A stretch of DNA of 28,320 bases. Origin: a virus. The stretch is from the IMG/VR virus record IMGVR_UViG_3300035670_001022, positions 1 to 28,320 of that record, one strand, 5' to 3'. Below are positions 22,031 to 27,057 of this stretch, one piece after another. The position numbers were made by a program, and so were the translations under genes. The first letter of the stretch is position 1. Each line of letters begins with the position of its first letter. The notes under the pieces were generated by a model. The model searched no databases and was not told the origin of the DNA. It saw only the letters and a program-made list of their open reading frames with translations.

Positions 22031-22226
22031 TAGCGCCTCACAAACGAGTGAGCCCGAAAGACCCGCAGGCGAAAGCCCGTTGCAGCTCTTAGGTGAGGCC
22101 GGACCTATACCGAACGGCTTTTTTAAAGCCGACCCGCCTTGCAGCGATTGCGTTCTCGGCTGGTGCCAAATGAACTGCGACCCCTATCTAGGCCCCACCC
22201 ACCCCAAGGAGCAAGACCATGAATAA
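22011..22226 (+). CDS. Small cysteine-rich protein
   Basis: The 71-residue product (MRKRLCSSASQTSEPERPAG) ends in a Cys-rich region 'CSDCVLGWCQMNCDPY' that could bind a metal. The N-terminal 50 residues are low-complexity. The start at 22011 overlaps the end of the membrane protein gene by 20 bp, and the C-terminus overlaps the next gene by 8 bp. An ORF of this length could arise by chance, but the CxxC pair and tight packing favour a real gene. Confidence 0.45.
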   Translation: MRKRLCSSASQTSEPERPAGESPLQLLGEAGPIPNGFFKADPPCSDCVLGWCQMNCDPYLGPTHPKEQDHE

Positions 22227-22623
22227 ATTAGTAGAGGTGGCGGAGAGGGCTGTAGCAAATTACCTAACTGTCGGCTGGGATGGCATCCATAAAAACAAAG
22301 CGCACTGGCGCGAAACTTATGGAATGCTTGATGGTATTTACGGCGACGTAAACGGACCATTTCAAGACGATTGTAGAGAGGCAGCTAAAGCCGCCATCCT
22401 CGCCTTCCTCGAAGCGGCGCTGGAGGATGAGGGGGTGATTGAGGCAGTCGCGAGGGCGCTCTGCCAGAGCGAGGAAGTTCCGCCAGATGAAGTTTATGTC
22501 ACTTGGGAAGATGGCAGGATGTTGCAATGGGAAACGTATCAAGATGCAGCGCGCGCCGCCCTACGCGCTCTCATCCAGCAGGTGAAGTCCGCAGCGCCCG
22601 GTAGCGAGCTGGAGGGGGAGTGA
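22219..22623 (+). CDS. Hypothetical helical protein
   Basis: The 134-residue product (MNKLVEVAERAVANYLTVGW) is acidic and helical with 'REAAKAAILAFLEAALEDEG', 'VIEAVARALCQSEE' and 'AARAALRALIQQVKSAAPGS'. The Ala-rich repeats resemble the 'aA.Aal.al' helices of many small phage proteins. It has an AAGGAG ribosome-binding site (22206-22211 region), and its first 150 bases are AT-richer than their neighbours. No function can be assigned. Stop overlaps the next tiny gene (TGATG). Confidence 0.6.
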   Translation: MNKLVEVAERAVANYLTVGWDGIHKNKAHWRETYGMLDGIYGDVNGPFQDDCREAAKAAILAFLEAALEDEGVIEAVARALCQSEEVPPDEVYVTWEDGRMLQWETYQDAARAALRALIQQVKSAAPGSELEGE

Positions 22624-22715
22624 TGGGCGGCGAAATCTTTATCGCATTGCTGGCAGTATCGTTCTGCGCAGGCATTCTGTTTGAACGTTTTAATTCTGAA
22701 AGAAAAGACCCATGA
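22623..22715 (+). CDS. Tiny membrane peptide
   Basis: The frame encodes 30 residues (MGGEIFIALLAVSFCAGILF, then ERFNSERKDP): one hydrophobic helix with a charged tail. Start and stop are both embedded in overlaps with neighbouring genes (TGATG at the front, ATGA at the end), which supports translation. Function unknown. Confidence 0.5.
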   Translation: MGGEIFIALLAVSFCAGILFERFNSERKDP

Positions 22716-23014
22716 CCCGCAATCTCATAGAGCGCCTTGACGCAGGGGAGACTGGGAGGGACCCGATCTACGACGCCATGAAGTCTCACTTCAAGGGCAA
22801 GTTCGACGCCGACCGGGCGCGCTTTCTGGAAGACGCAAACGCGGCCGACGATGGCGGCTGGACGAAGCACACGGACTATCATTGGTCGCGGATGCTTAAA
22901 GGCCACCGGCTCGATTATTGGCCCAGCCGGAAGAAGTATCAATATCGGGGCAAAGTTCGGCGCGGTGACGTGGCAGCCCTCCTACGCAGCGTGGAGGACA
23001 GCGAGGCACCATGA
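22712..23014 (+). CDS. Hypothetical phage protein
   Basis: The 100-residue product (MTRNLIERLDAGETGRDPIY) contains a conserved-looking C-terminal block 'TDYHWSRMLKGHRLDYWPSR' and 'KKYQYRGKVRRGDVAAL'. Similar blocks are familiar in phage proteins encoded near int in alphaproteobacterial prophages; no function is known to me. The block is basic and aromatic and might bind nucleic acid. ATGA overlaps link it to the tiny peptide upstream and the excisionase gene downstream. Confidence 0.6.
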   Translation: MTRNLIERLDAGETGRDPIYDAMKSHFKGKFDADRARFLEDANAADDGGWTKHTDYHWSRMLKGHRLDYWPSRKKYQYRGKVRRGDVAALLRSVEDSEAP

Positions 23015-23340
23015 GCGCGCTCCTGACGATACAGCAGGCGGCCAAACAGCTTGGCGTGTCAGAAGACACCTTCCGCGCTATTGTGCGAGAGGGAGGCATT
23101 CCGCGCATTCGTATTTCGGAAAGGGTCGTCCGGTACGATCCTGAAGACGTGGCTGCATATATCGAGAGGGCAAAATGTCGGTCTACAGAAAAGGCCGCTT
23201 CTGGCACTATGACTTCATCATCCAGGGCCAGCGCTTCTACGGTTCGACGGGTCAGGAAACAAAGCGCGCTGCCGAAGCCGTGGAGCGAAAGAAGCGACTT
23301 GAGGCCGCGACCGGCACCCGTGAAGACGCCGGGCAACTGA
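23011..23340 (+). CDS. xis-like: Excisionase-like helix-turn-helix protein
   Basis: The 109-residue frame begins with an excisionase/MerR-type winged helix at about 3-53: 'LLTIQQAAKQLGVSEDTFRA', 'IVREGGIPRIRISERVVRYD', 'PEDVAAYIERAK'. Proteins of this type bind the att arms and bias integrase toward excision. The usual length is 60-70 residues; here the frame continues 166 bp into int, and the tail is low-complexity Ser/Arg/Pro, probably of no structural value. The start overlaps the upstream stop (ATGA). It could also act as a transcription regulator of int. Confidence 0.8.
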   Translation: MSALLTIQQAAKQLGVSEDTFRAIVREGGIPRIRISERVVRYDPEDVAAYIERAKCRSTEKAASGTMTSSSRASASTVRRVRKQSALPKPWSERSDLRPRPAPVKTPGN

Positions 23341-24236
23341 CGATCGACCAGGCCGCGTCCAAATACTGGGATGAGAAGTCACCCACTACCAAGGACAAGG
23401 ACCACCTGCAACGCCGCCTGACCGTCATGGTGAGCTGCGTCGGCAAGCACAAGAAGCTCTACGAGATAGACGCCCCGGACGTGCTGGAGGCCATCGCGCG
23501 CCGCAGGGCCTACAAGGACCAGCGCCGCCCGCCCTCGCCCTCCACGATCAACAGGGATCTGATAGACACCACCCTGCGCCCCCTGATGAACCGTGCCCGC
23601 AAGGCCTGGAAGGCAAAGGGGCTGGCAGAGATAGACTGGGCATCCCTGCGCCAGCGCGAGCCCGAGGCCGAGGCGCGCGAGTATTCAGACGCTCAGGTCA
23701 CCGCATGGAAAGCCGCCCTGCCCCCGGTTGAGCGGTTCTTTCTCCACTTGCTGCTGCGCTACGGCCCCCGGTTCGGAGAGCTGTATTTCCACCCTGACCG
23801 GTTCGACGCAGACGGCCCGCGCCTCAACCTGCCCGGCTCCAGCCGGAAGAACAACCGCGACCACGTTGTGCCCCTACAGGCTGAGGACGCCGCCATCATC
23901 GCCGCTATGGTCGGCATCGCCCGCGCCGCAGGGGCTGACCATATCTGGCTCCTCCCCGGAGACCCGCCGGTCGAGATCACCTACAATCAGATGCACTGGC
24001 GCCTGCGCTCCGCGGCGAAGGCTGCCGGGCTGACCATGCCCCGCGTGATCCACGGCGCCCGCCACCACACTGGCATGAAGACTCTGCGCGCCACGGGCAA
24101 TCTCCGCCTCACACAGCGGCTTCTAGGACACGCGACGATACAATCCACCGTCCGCTACGCGCACGCCACAGAAGCCGATCTCAGGGCCGCGCTGGACGGA
24201 ATGCATGGCCAGCCGCCGAAGGCAGACGAAGCGTGA
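23175..24236 (+). CDS. int: Tyrosine integrase
   Basis: The 353-residue product is a phage tyrosine recombinase. The N-terminus has an arm-binding-like domain (MSVYRKGRFWHYDFIIQGQR), followed by a core-binding helical domain ('LTIDQAASKYWDEKSPTTKD') and the catalytic domain. Catalytic residues are visible in order: R199 in YGPRFGEL, K225 in RKNNRDHVVPL, H293 and R296 in IHGARHH, H319 in LLGHATIQSTV, and nucleophile Y328 in RYAH. The ATG follows GAGGG and overlaps the excisionase frame by 166 bp. The gene ends about 125 bp before the tRNA-Leu half, the usual int-attP order. Confidence 0.95.
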   Translation: MSVYRKGRFWHYDFIIQGQRFYGSTGQETKRAAEAVERKKRLEAATGTREDAGQLTIDQAASKYWDEKSPTTKDKDHLQRRLTVMVSCVGKHKKLYEIDAPDVLEAIARRRAYKDQRRPPSPSTINRDLIDTTLRPLMNRARKAWKAKGLAEIDWASLRQREPEAEAREYSDAQVTAWKAALPPVERFFLHLLLRYGPRFGELYFHPDRFDADGPRLNLPGSSRKNNRDHVVPLQAEDAAIIAAMVGIARAAGADHIWLLPGDPPVEITYNQMHWRLRSAAKAAGLTMPRVIHGARHHTGMKTLRATGNLRLTQRLLGHATIQSTVRYAHATEADLRAALDGMHGQPPKADEA

Positions 24237-24483
24237 ACAAAGTTCGGGATATATGGGGGACTGCTAATCGGCCCCTACCGTCCTGTTTCGGGTTCGTTCG
24301 GGGATCGGTTCCGGGGTGACAAACAGCCAGAACCCCCGTAGATGCAGCAGATTACCGAGAGTGCCGGCGTGGTGGAACGGTAGACACAGGGGACTTAAAA
24401 TCCCTCATCGATCGACAAAAACATTATCGATCGCAAAGACTTAGCCGTCGATCGTCAGATAGCTTCGGGACTATTTCGGGAAA
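24237..24483. other. attP: Probable attP region
   Basis: This non-coding stretch after int holds a tRNA-Leu 5' half (24363-24406) as likely core. The hexamer TTCGGG occurs in the same orientation at 24243, as a pair at 24287 and 24297, and as a pair at 24464 and 24475, so paired copies flank the core at similar distances. Three TCGATCG copies at 24408, 24427 and 24448 adjoin the core at 19-21 bp spacing. Phased short repeats on both sides of a tRNA core fit integrase arm sites and accessory protein sites. The exact crossover cannot be fixed without the host attB. Confidence 0.7.
24363..24406 (+). tRNA. tRNA-Leu(UAA) 5' half only (attachment core, not a complete tRNA)
   Basis: The sequence matches the 5' half of a bacterial tRNA-Leu: acceptor strand GCCGGCG, D-arm with GGTGGAAC and GGTAGACAC, and the anticodon arm GGGGA-CTTAAAA-TCCCT with anticodon TAA. 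The match ends there: no variable arm, T-arm or 3' acceptor strand follows, and the downstream DNA is a TCGATCG repeat. It cannot form a functional tRNA alone. It is best read as the sequence shared by attP and attB. Having the 5' half in attP is the reverse of the usual 3'-half rule. Confidence 0.8.
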
Positions 24484-24490
24484 GCCCAAC

Positions 24491-24523
24491 AAAAAACCCC
24501 GCCCGGTCAAAGACCAGACGGGG
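24491..24523 (-). terminator. Intrinsic terminator for the leftward accessory genes
   Basis: On the minus strand a 12-bp stem (CCCCGTCTGGTC with GACCGGGCGGGG, two of the pairs G-U) with a three-base loop is followed by six Ts. It lies about 60 bp past the stop of the gene at 24584-24808 and ends that transcript before it enters attP and int. Confidence 0.85.
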
Positions 24524-24583
24524 CTGCTTTCCCTCAGGGGCTGGGGGGCTGATGGGTCCGAGGGTCAGCGCTCTGGATTATCT

Positions 24584-24808
24584 TCAGGATTGTGGCGGGG
24601 GTGGGGCGGCGTAAGCCTTGCGCGCAATCATCGCTTCATAAGCCATGTGCGCGGCTTCAAGTTCAGCGCGCATCTCGGCGCGGCGAACGTCCTGTTTGAT
24701 TTTCTGCTCAATGGGAACATTTGCGTTCCACATATCTGAATATTGCATTGCGGATCGTGCACGGGTGTACCGTTCGGCAATGGCGCGTTCTTCTTCTGTC
24801 AGTGTCAC
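24584..24808 (-). CDS. Small helical protein paired with the RHH regulator
   Basis: The 74-residue product (MTLTEEERAIAERYTRARSA) is helical and charged, with 'EQKIKQDVRRAEMRAELEAA' and a C-terminal run of four prolines. No family is recognised. Its start overlaps the stop of the ribbon-helix-helix gene (ATGA), and the two form a two-gene operon ending at the terminator at 24491-24523. The arrangement recalls a toxin-antitoxin pair, but the protein has no recognisable toxin motif. Confidence 0.6.
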   Translation of the reverse strand: MTLTEEERAIAERYTRARSAMQYSDMWNANVPIEQKIKQDVRRAEMRAELEAAHMAYEAMIARKAYAAPPPPQS

Positions 24809-24990
24809 TTCAGTCTCTCCTTCAGCAGCTTGAGAAGTTCAGCGTTGGTAATTGGCTGAGCCTTTTCCAGCGCCTTCAATCCAGCAATGACCGCAGCCTT
24901 TGCGCTGGGGTAGCCTTTTGCCACACGATCCAGCAACTCGACTTCTTCGGGCTGGAACCGGAACGATCTCGGGGTGTCATTTCTTGCCAT
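24805..24990 (-). CDS. Ribbon-helix-helix DNA-binding protein
   Basis: The 61-residue product (MARNDTPRSFRFQPEEVELL) has the RHH pattern: a strand 'PRSFRFQ', a helix 'PEEVELLDRVAKGYP', a turn and a second helix 'SAKAAVIAGLKALEKA'. RHH proteins bind DNA as dimers on repeated short sites and often repress their own promoter. A promoter with boxes TTGACA-17-TACGTT starts transcription about at the ATG at 24990, so the mRNA may be leaderless. Repeats TGTC..TACA in the promoter region are candidate operators. The longer frame beginning at 25041 would cover the promoter. Confidence 0.75.
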   Translation of the reverse strand: MARNDTPRSFRFQPEEVELLDRVAKGYPSAKAAVIAGLKALEKAQPITNAELLKLLKERLK

Positions 24991-25089
24991 GGCGTTAACG
25001 TAGCGACGGCCAGAAATTTTGTCAATACACCCCCTTGTCATGTCGCTACAGATTGGCTATCTTGTCACTACAGACACGGAGCCCCCGCC
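24991..25089. promoter_or_regulatory. Divergent promoters with phased repeats of the accessory cassette
   Basis: Leftward promoter: TTGACA (25025-25020), 17-bp spacer, TACGTT (25002-24997). Rightward promoter: TTGTCA (25035-25040), 17-bp spacer, TATCTT (25058-25063). Three direct repeats related to TGTCRMTACA lie at 25020-25029, 25041-25050 and 25063-25072, spaced 21-22 bp (two helical turns), and an inverted GTCGCTAC copy lies at 25000-25007. The repeats overlap the -35, spacer or -10 elements, so a bound dimer of the RHH protein could repress both promoters. Confidence 0.75.
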
Positions 25090-25248
25090 ATGAACCTCAC
25101 CGCCCACATTGCCCGCCAGAACCGCAAGACCGCTGGTGACTTGCTCAAGACAGCGTGCAAGCTGATTGAAGGCTGCACCGATCCTCACAAGCGCTTCCTC
25201 GCCATGCGCGAACTGCGCCGGATGCAGCAGCTTGCAGGTGCCGCATGA
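25090..25248 (+). CDS. Small basic protein of the accessory cassette
   Basis: The 52-residue product (MNLTAHIARQNRKTAGDLLK) is basic and helical, ending 'FLAMRELRRMQQLAGAA'. It follows the rightward promoter by about 20 bp, and its stop overlaps the start of the membrane protein gene (ATGA). The ribosome-binding site is a weak GGAG (25078-25081). No family is recognised. It may be an accessory or regulatory partner of the downstream membrane protein. Confidence 0.6.
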   Translation: MNLTAHIARQNRKTAGDLLKTACKLIEGCTDPHKRFLAMRELRRMQQLAGAA

Positions 25249-25865
25249 CAACGAAGCGCACCCTTCCGACACAGGCCCCGAAGTTCTCCGAGGGCGAATG
25301 GATCACCGGCATTGCAACGGTCGTGTCCTGCACCATCTCGGCGCTGGCCCTGTCCTATCACATATGGGACGAAATCACGGTCAGTCACGAGGCTGTCAGG
25401 ATCGCCTTCACGGGCCTTGCTGGCGCCTTCGCCCTGCTGATGGGGATTGTGCCCATGTCCCTCGCCAGAGCGCACGGGAGCGCAATGGAAGGCGGTAACG
25501 CTCAGTCTGGCTTGCTGGTGCTGGTCGTGCTGTTCATGACCGTGGACGCGGCTTTGCAGATCCATGCGATACAGTACATCATGAAGCTGATGGGCCTGAC
25601 GCCTCCGGGCATGTGGCTTCTGGTAGCCATAACAGCCGCGTTCCAGATCGGGGCGTTCTTTGTGAGGGGCCAGCTCTATGCAGCCTCCCGCGAAATCCAG
25701 GAACTCATCGACGCTCGAGCCCATGAGCGGGAACTAGCCCGCGAGAACCGCCGGGCGCGTCTGGAAGCCGAAGCCACTGAGCTGGGCATCCTGTTTGATG
25801 GGCGGACCTCTGACAGCATCTTGCAGGGGAAGATACATCAGCGGCGGATGCACGCTGTAGGCTGA
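25245..25865 (+). CDS. Four-helix membrane protein with C-terminal coiled coil (moron candidate)
   Basis: The 206-residue product has four membrane segments: about 20-41 ('ITGIATVVSCTISALALSYH'), 50-73 ('RIAFTGLAGAFALLMGIVPM'), 87-112 ('SGLLVLVVLFMTVDAALQIH') and 121-147 ('GMWLLVAITAAFQIGAFFVR'). A charged coiled coil of about 35 residues follows ('AHERELARENRRARLEAEAT'). No family is recognised. It has its own divergent promoter region and sits just before a terminator hairpin, on the opposite strand to the flanking lysis genes. That combination is typical of a moron expressed in the lysogen, such as a superinfection-exclusion or host-modifying membrane protein; the function is inferred from context only. 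Confidence 0.7.
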   Translation: MTTKRTLPTQAPKFSEGEWITGIATVVSCTISALALSYHIWDEITVSHEAVRIAFTGLAGAFALLMGIVPMSLARAHGSAMEGGNAQSGLLVLVVLFMTVDAALQIHAIQYIMKLMGLTPPGMWLLVAITAAFQIGAFFVRGQLYAASREIQELIDARAHERELARENRRARLEAEATELGILFDGRTSDSILQGKIHQRRMHAVG

Positions 25866-25866
25866 A

Positions 25867-25904
25867 ACAAAAAAGCCCGTCAGGACCGAACACCTGACGG
25901 GCTT
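25867..25904. terminator. Hairpin terminator between accessory cassette and lysis genes
   Basis: A perfect 12-bp stem (AAGCCCGTCAGG and CCTGACGGGCTT) with an eight-base loop lies 8 bp after the membrane protein stop. On the minus strand it is followed by a T-run, so it best terminates the leftward lysis transcript; for the rightward transcript the T-tract is short. It probably works in both directions and separates two convergent units. Confidence 0.8.
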
Positions 25905-25950
25905 AAACTAGATGCCGCCTGTTTTGTAGAGCCGGTTCATGACGCCGGGC

Positions 25951-26127
25951 TTACCTTTTGTCAGGCGGCGCGATAGGCAAGTTGCATCGCGACTTTACCT
26001 CCGCGTCCCCGACGCACGCGCCGAGGGAGTTATAATGTGCCATCCGAGCATTCCACGAAATGCGGTCACTGGCTTCTCGGATTCCGCTTTTATCCGCCGT
26101 GGTGTAGCACCCCGCAACAATACCCCA
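25951..26127 (-). other. In-frame open continuation after the stop of the membrane protein gene
   Basis: After the TGA of the 26128-26529 gene the same frame stays open for 58 codons to a TAA. It would encode 'WGIVAGCYTTADKSGIREAS', 'DRISWNARMAHYNSLGACVG' and 'DAEVKSRCNLPIAPPDKR', a normal-looking mix with cysteines. There is no ATG, GTG or TTG ahead of its likely first residues. It could be a UGA-readthrough extension, a gene split by a point mutation, or chance. The rest of 25905-25950 holds no gene. Confidence 0.4.
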
Positions 26128-26529
26128 TCACATCACCGAGATGCAAGCTCTTGCCATTGATACGTTCCGCTCCCGGATGGCGTCCTTGATCTTCGAGACT
26201 TCCTGAACGGTGGGATTTGTCAGGCAGTCCAGATCATCCGCAGCGCAGAGGATTTGCGGTTCAGGGAGCGCGCCTTGCTTGCAGGCCATTTCCCCGACGC
26301 TGGCGTAATTCGCTGTCTGGAACACTGCCACGCCCGCCCAGATCAGCGACAGGGCCAGCACGGTCAGCATAGCCCCCGGAAGCCATTGCAGGAGCGTGAA
26401 CGAGTGCTTGCCTACGTAATGGGCTTTGACCTGCCCCGCATTGACCGGCGCCACCTTTGCAGGCGGGTTCAGGTGCTTGCTGACAAGCTTTGGCTTGGGG
26501 CGGGTTACTGTTGGCACGACACCGCCCAC
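26128..26529 (-). CDS. Single-pass membrane protein of the lysis region
   Basis: The 133-residue product (GTG start at 26529, MGGVVPTVTRPKPKLVSKHL) has a basic cytoplasmic head of about 45 residues, one membrane helix ('LPGAMLTVLALSLIWAGVAV') and a C-terminal domain with four cysteines ('GEMACKQG', 'ILCAADDLDCLTNP', 'ARACISVM'), consistent with a periplasmic, disulfide-bonded part. The start overlaps the outer-membrane lipoprotein gene by 25 bp; a second GTG at 26517 is possible. No family is recognised. Its place behind the spanin genes suggests a lysis accessory role or a virion-linked envelope protein. Confidence 0.6.
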   Translation of the reverse strand: MGGVVPTVTRPKPKLVSKHLNPPAKVAPVNAGQVKAHYVGKHSFTLLQWLPGAMLTVLALSLIWAGVAVFQTANYASVGEMACKQGALPEPQILCAADDLDCLTNPTVQEVSKIKDAIRERNVSMARACISVM

Positions 26530-26834
26530 TGCTCGTCATTGCCCACCACATAGATGCGGGTCCATTCAGGGGCGGCACGGTAGTCATCTTCTGTCACGCC
26601 ATAAGTTGGACTGACGGAACAGGTGCCGTCATCGTTGCGTTCGCCAGCGCACCAAACAATGGTGTCCAGAGACTTCGGAACCTGCCCGAAGCACCACTGC
26701 GCCTTAGCGACGTTTACTGCCGTCTCCTGTAGCTGCACCACGTCCAAAGATGCGTTTGCGCTGGGCGTCTGACATGCGCTCAGGGTCAAGAGGCTGAGCA
26801 GTGTCGCGGCGGTCAATAGCTTGTTCGGCTTCAT
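26505..26834 (-). CDS. Rz1-like: Outer-membrane lipoprotein, Rz1-like o-spanin candidate
   Basis: The 109-residue product has a lipoprotein signal peptide, MKPNKLLTAATLLSLLTLSA followed by Cys21, so the lipobox is LSAC. The mature part contains further cysteines and Trp residues ('AVNVAKAQWCFGQVPKSLDT', 'TCSVSPTYGVTEDD'). The gene starts inside the i-spanin candidate and overlaps it by 131 bp in another frame, the classical Rz/Rz1 arrangement. At about 89 mature residues it is longer than lambda Rz1 and not proline-rich, so the assignment depends on the overlap and lipobox. It would join the inner-membrane partner to bridge and fuse the membranes at lysis. Confidence 0.7.
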   Translation of the reverse strand: MKPNKLLTAATLLSLLTLSACQTPSANASLDVVQLQETAVNVAKAQWCFGQVPKSLDTIVWCAGERNDDGTCSVSPTYGVTEDDYRAAPEWTRIYVVGNDEQWAVSCQQ

Positions 26835-27057
26835 CCTGAGCCTCCTGTTTTAAGGTTTCCACGTACTCTACAGCGCGCTCTTTCTGGCGCATGTTCTCGG
26901 CGCGTTGCTTCAGGCGTTCCTCACGCCGGATGCGCCGGTCACGAAGCCCAAGCCATGAGAAAAACAGCAGCAGACCGGCGCCAATGCCAGCGGCCCACTG
27001 CGCTGCGGGATTTGACTTAAACCACAGCCAAATGCCGTATCCTATCGGGGCGGCCAT
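26704..27057 (-). CDS. Rz-like: Inner-membrane Rz-like i-spanin candidate
   Basis: The 117-residue product has one N-terminal membrane segment at about 17-38 ('AAQWAAGIGAGLLLFFSWLG') and a long charged helix ('RRIRREERLKQRAENMRQKE', 'RAVEYVETLKQEAQDEAEQA'), the plan of a type II inner-membrane spanin subunit with a periplasmic coiled coil. It directly follows the lysozyme gene (one-base overlap at 27057), and the lipoprotein gene begins inside it. Together these two make a standard two-component spanin set. Confidence 0.72.
   Translation of the reverse strand: MAAPIGYGIWLWFKSNPAAQWAAGIGAGLLLFFSWLGLRDRRIRREERLKQRAENMRQKERAVEYVETLKQEAQDEAEQAIDRRDTAQPLDPERMSDAQRKRIFGRGAATGDGSKRR

Noticed and set aside
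24363-24450. Complete tRNA-Leu gene
   Set aside because: Only the 5' half through the anticodon stem is present; no variable arm, T-arm or 3' acceptor strand follows.
24584-24990. Classical type II toxin-antitoxin pair
   Set aside because: The RHH protein fits an antitoxin, but the 74-residue partner shows no toxin fold or motif; the order and shared repression alone are not enough.
25939-26160. Plus-strand 73-codon open frame after the terminator
   Set aside because: No ribosome-binding site, Arg/His/Ser-rich shadow composition, and it lies opposite a better frame on the minus strand.
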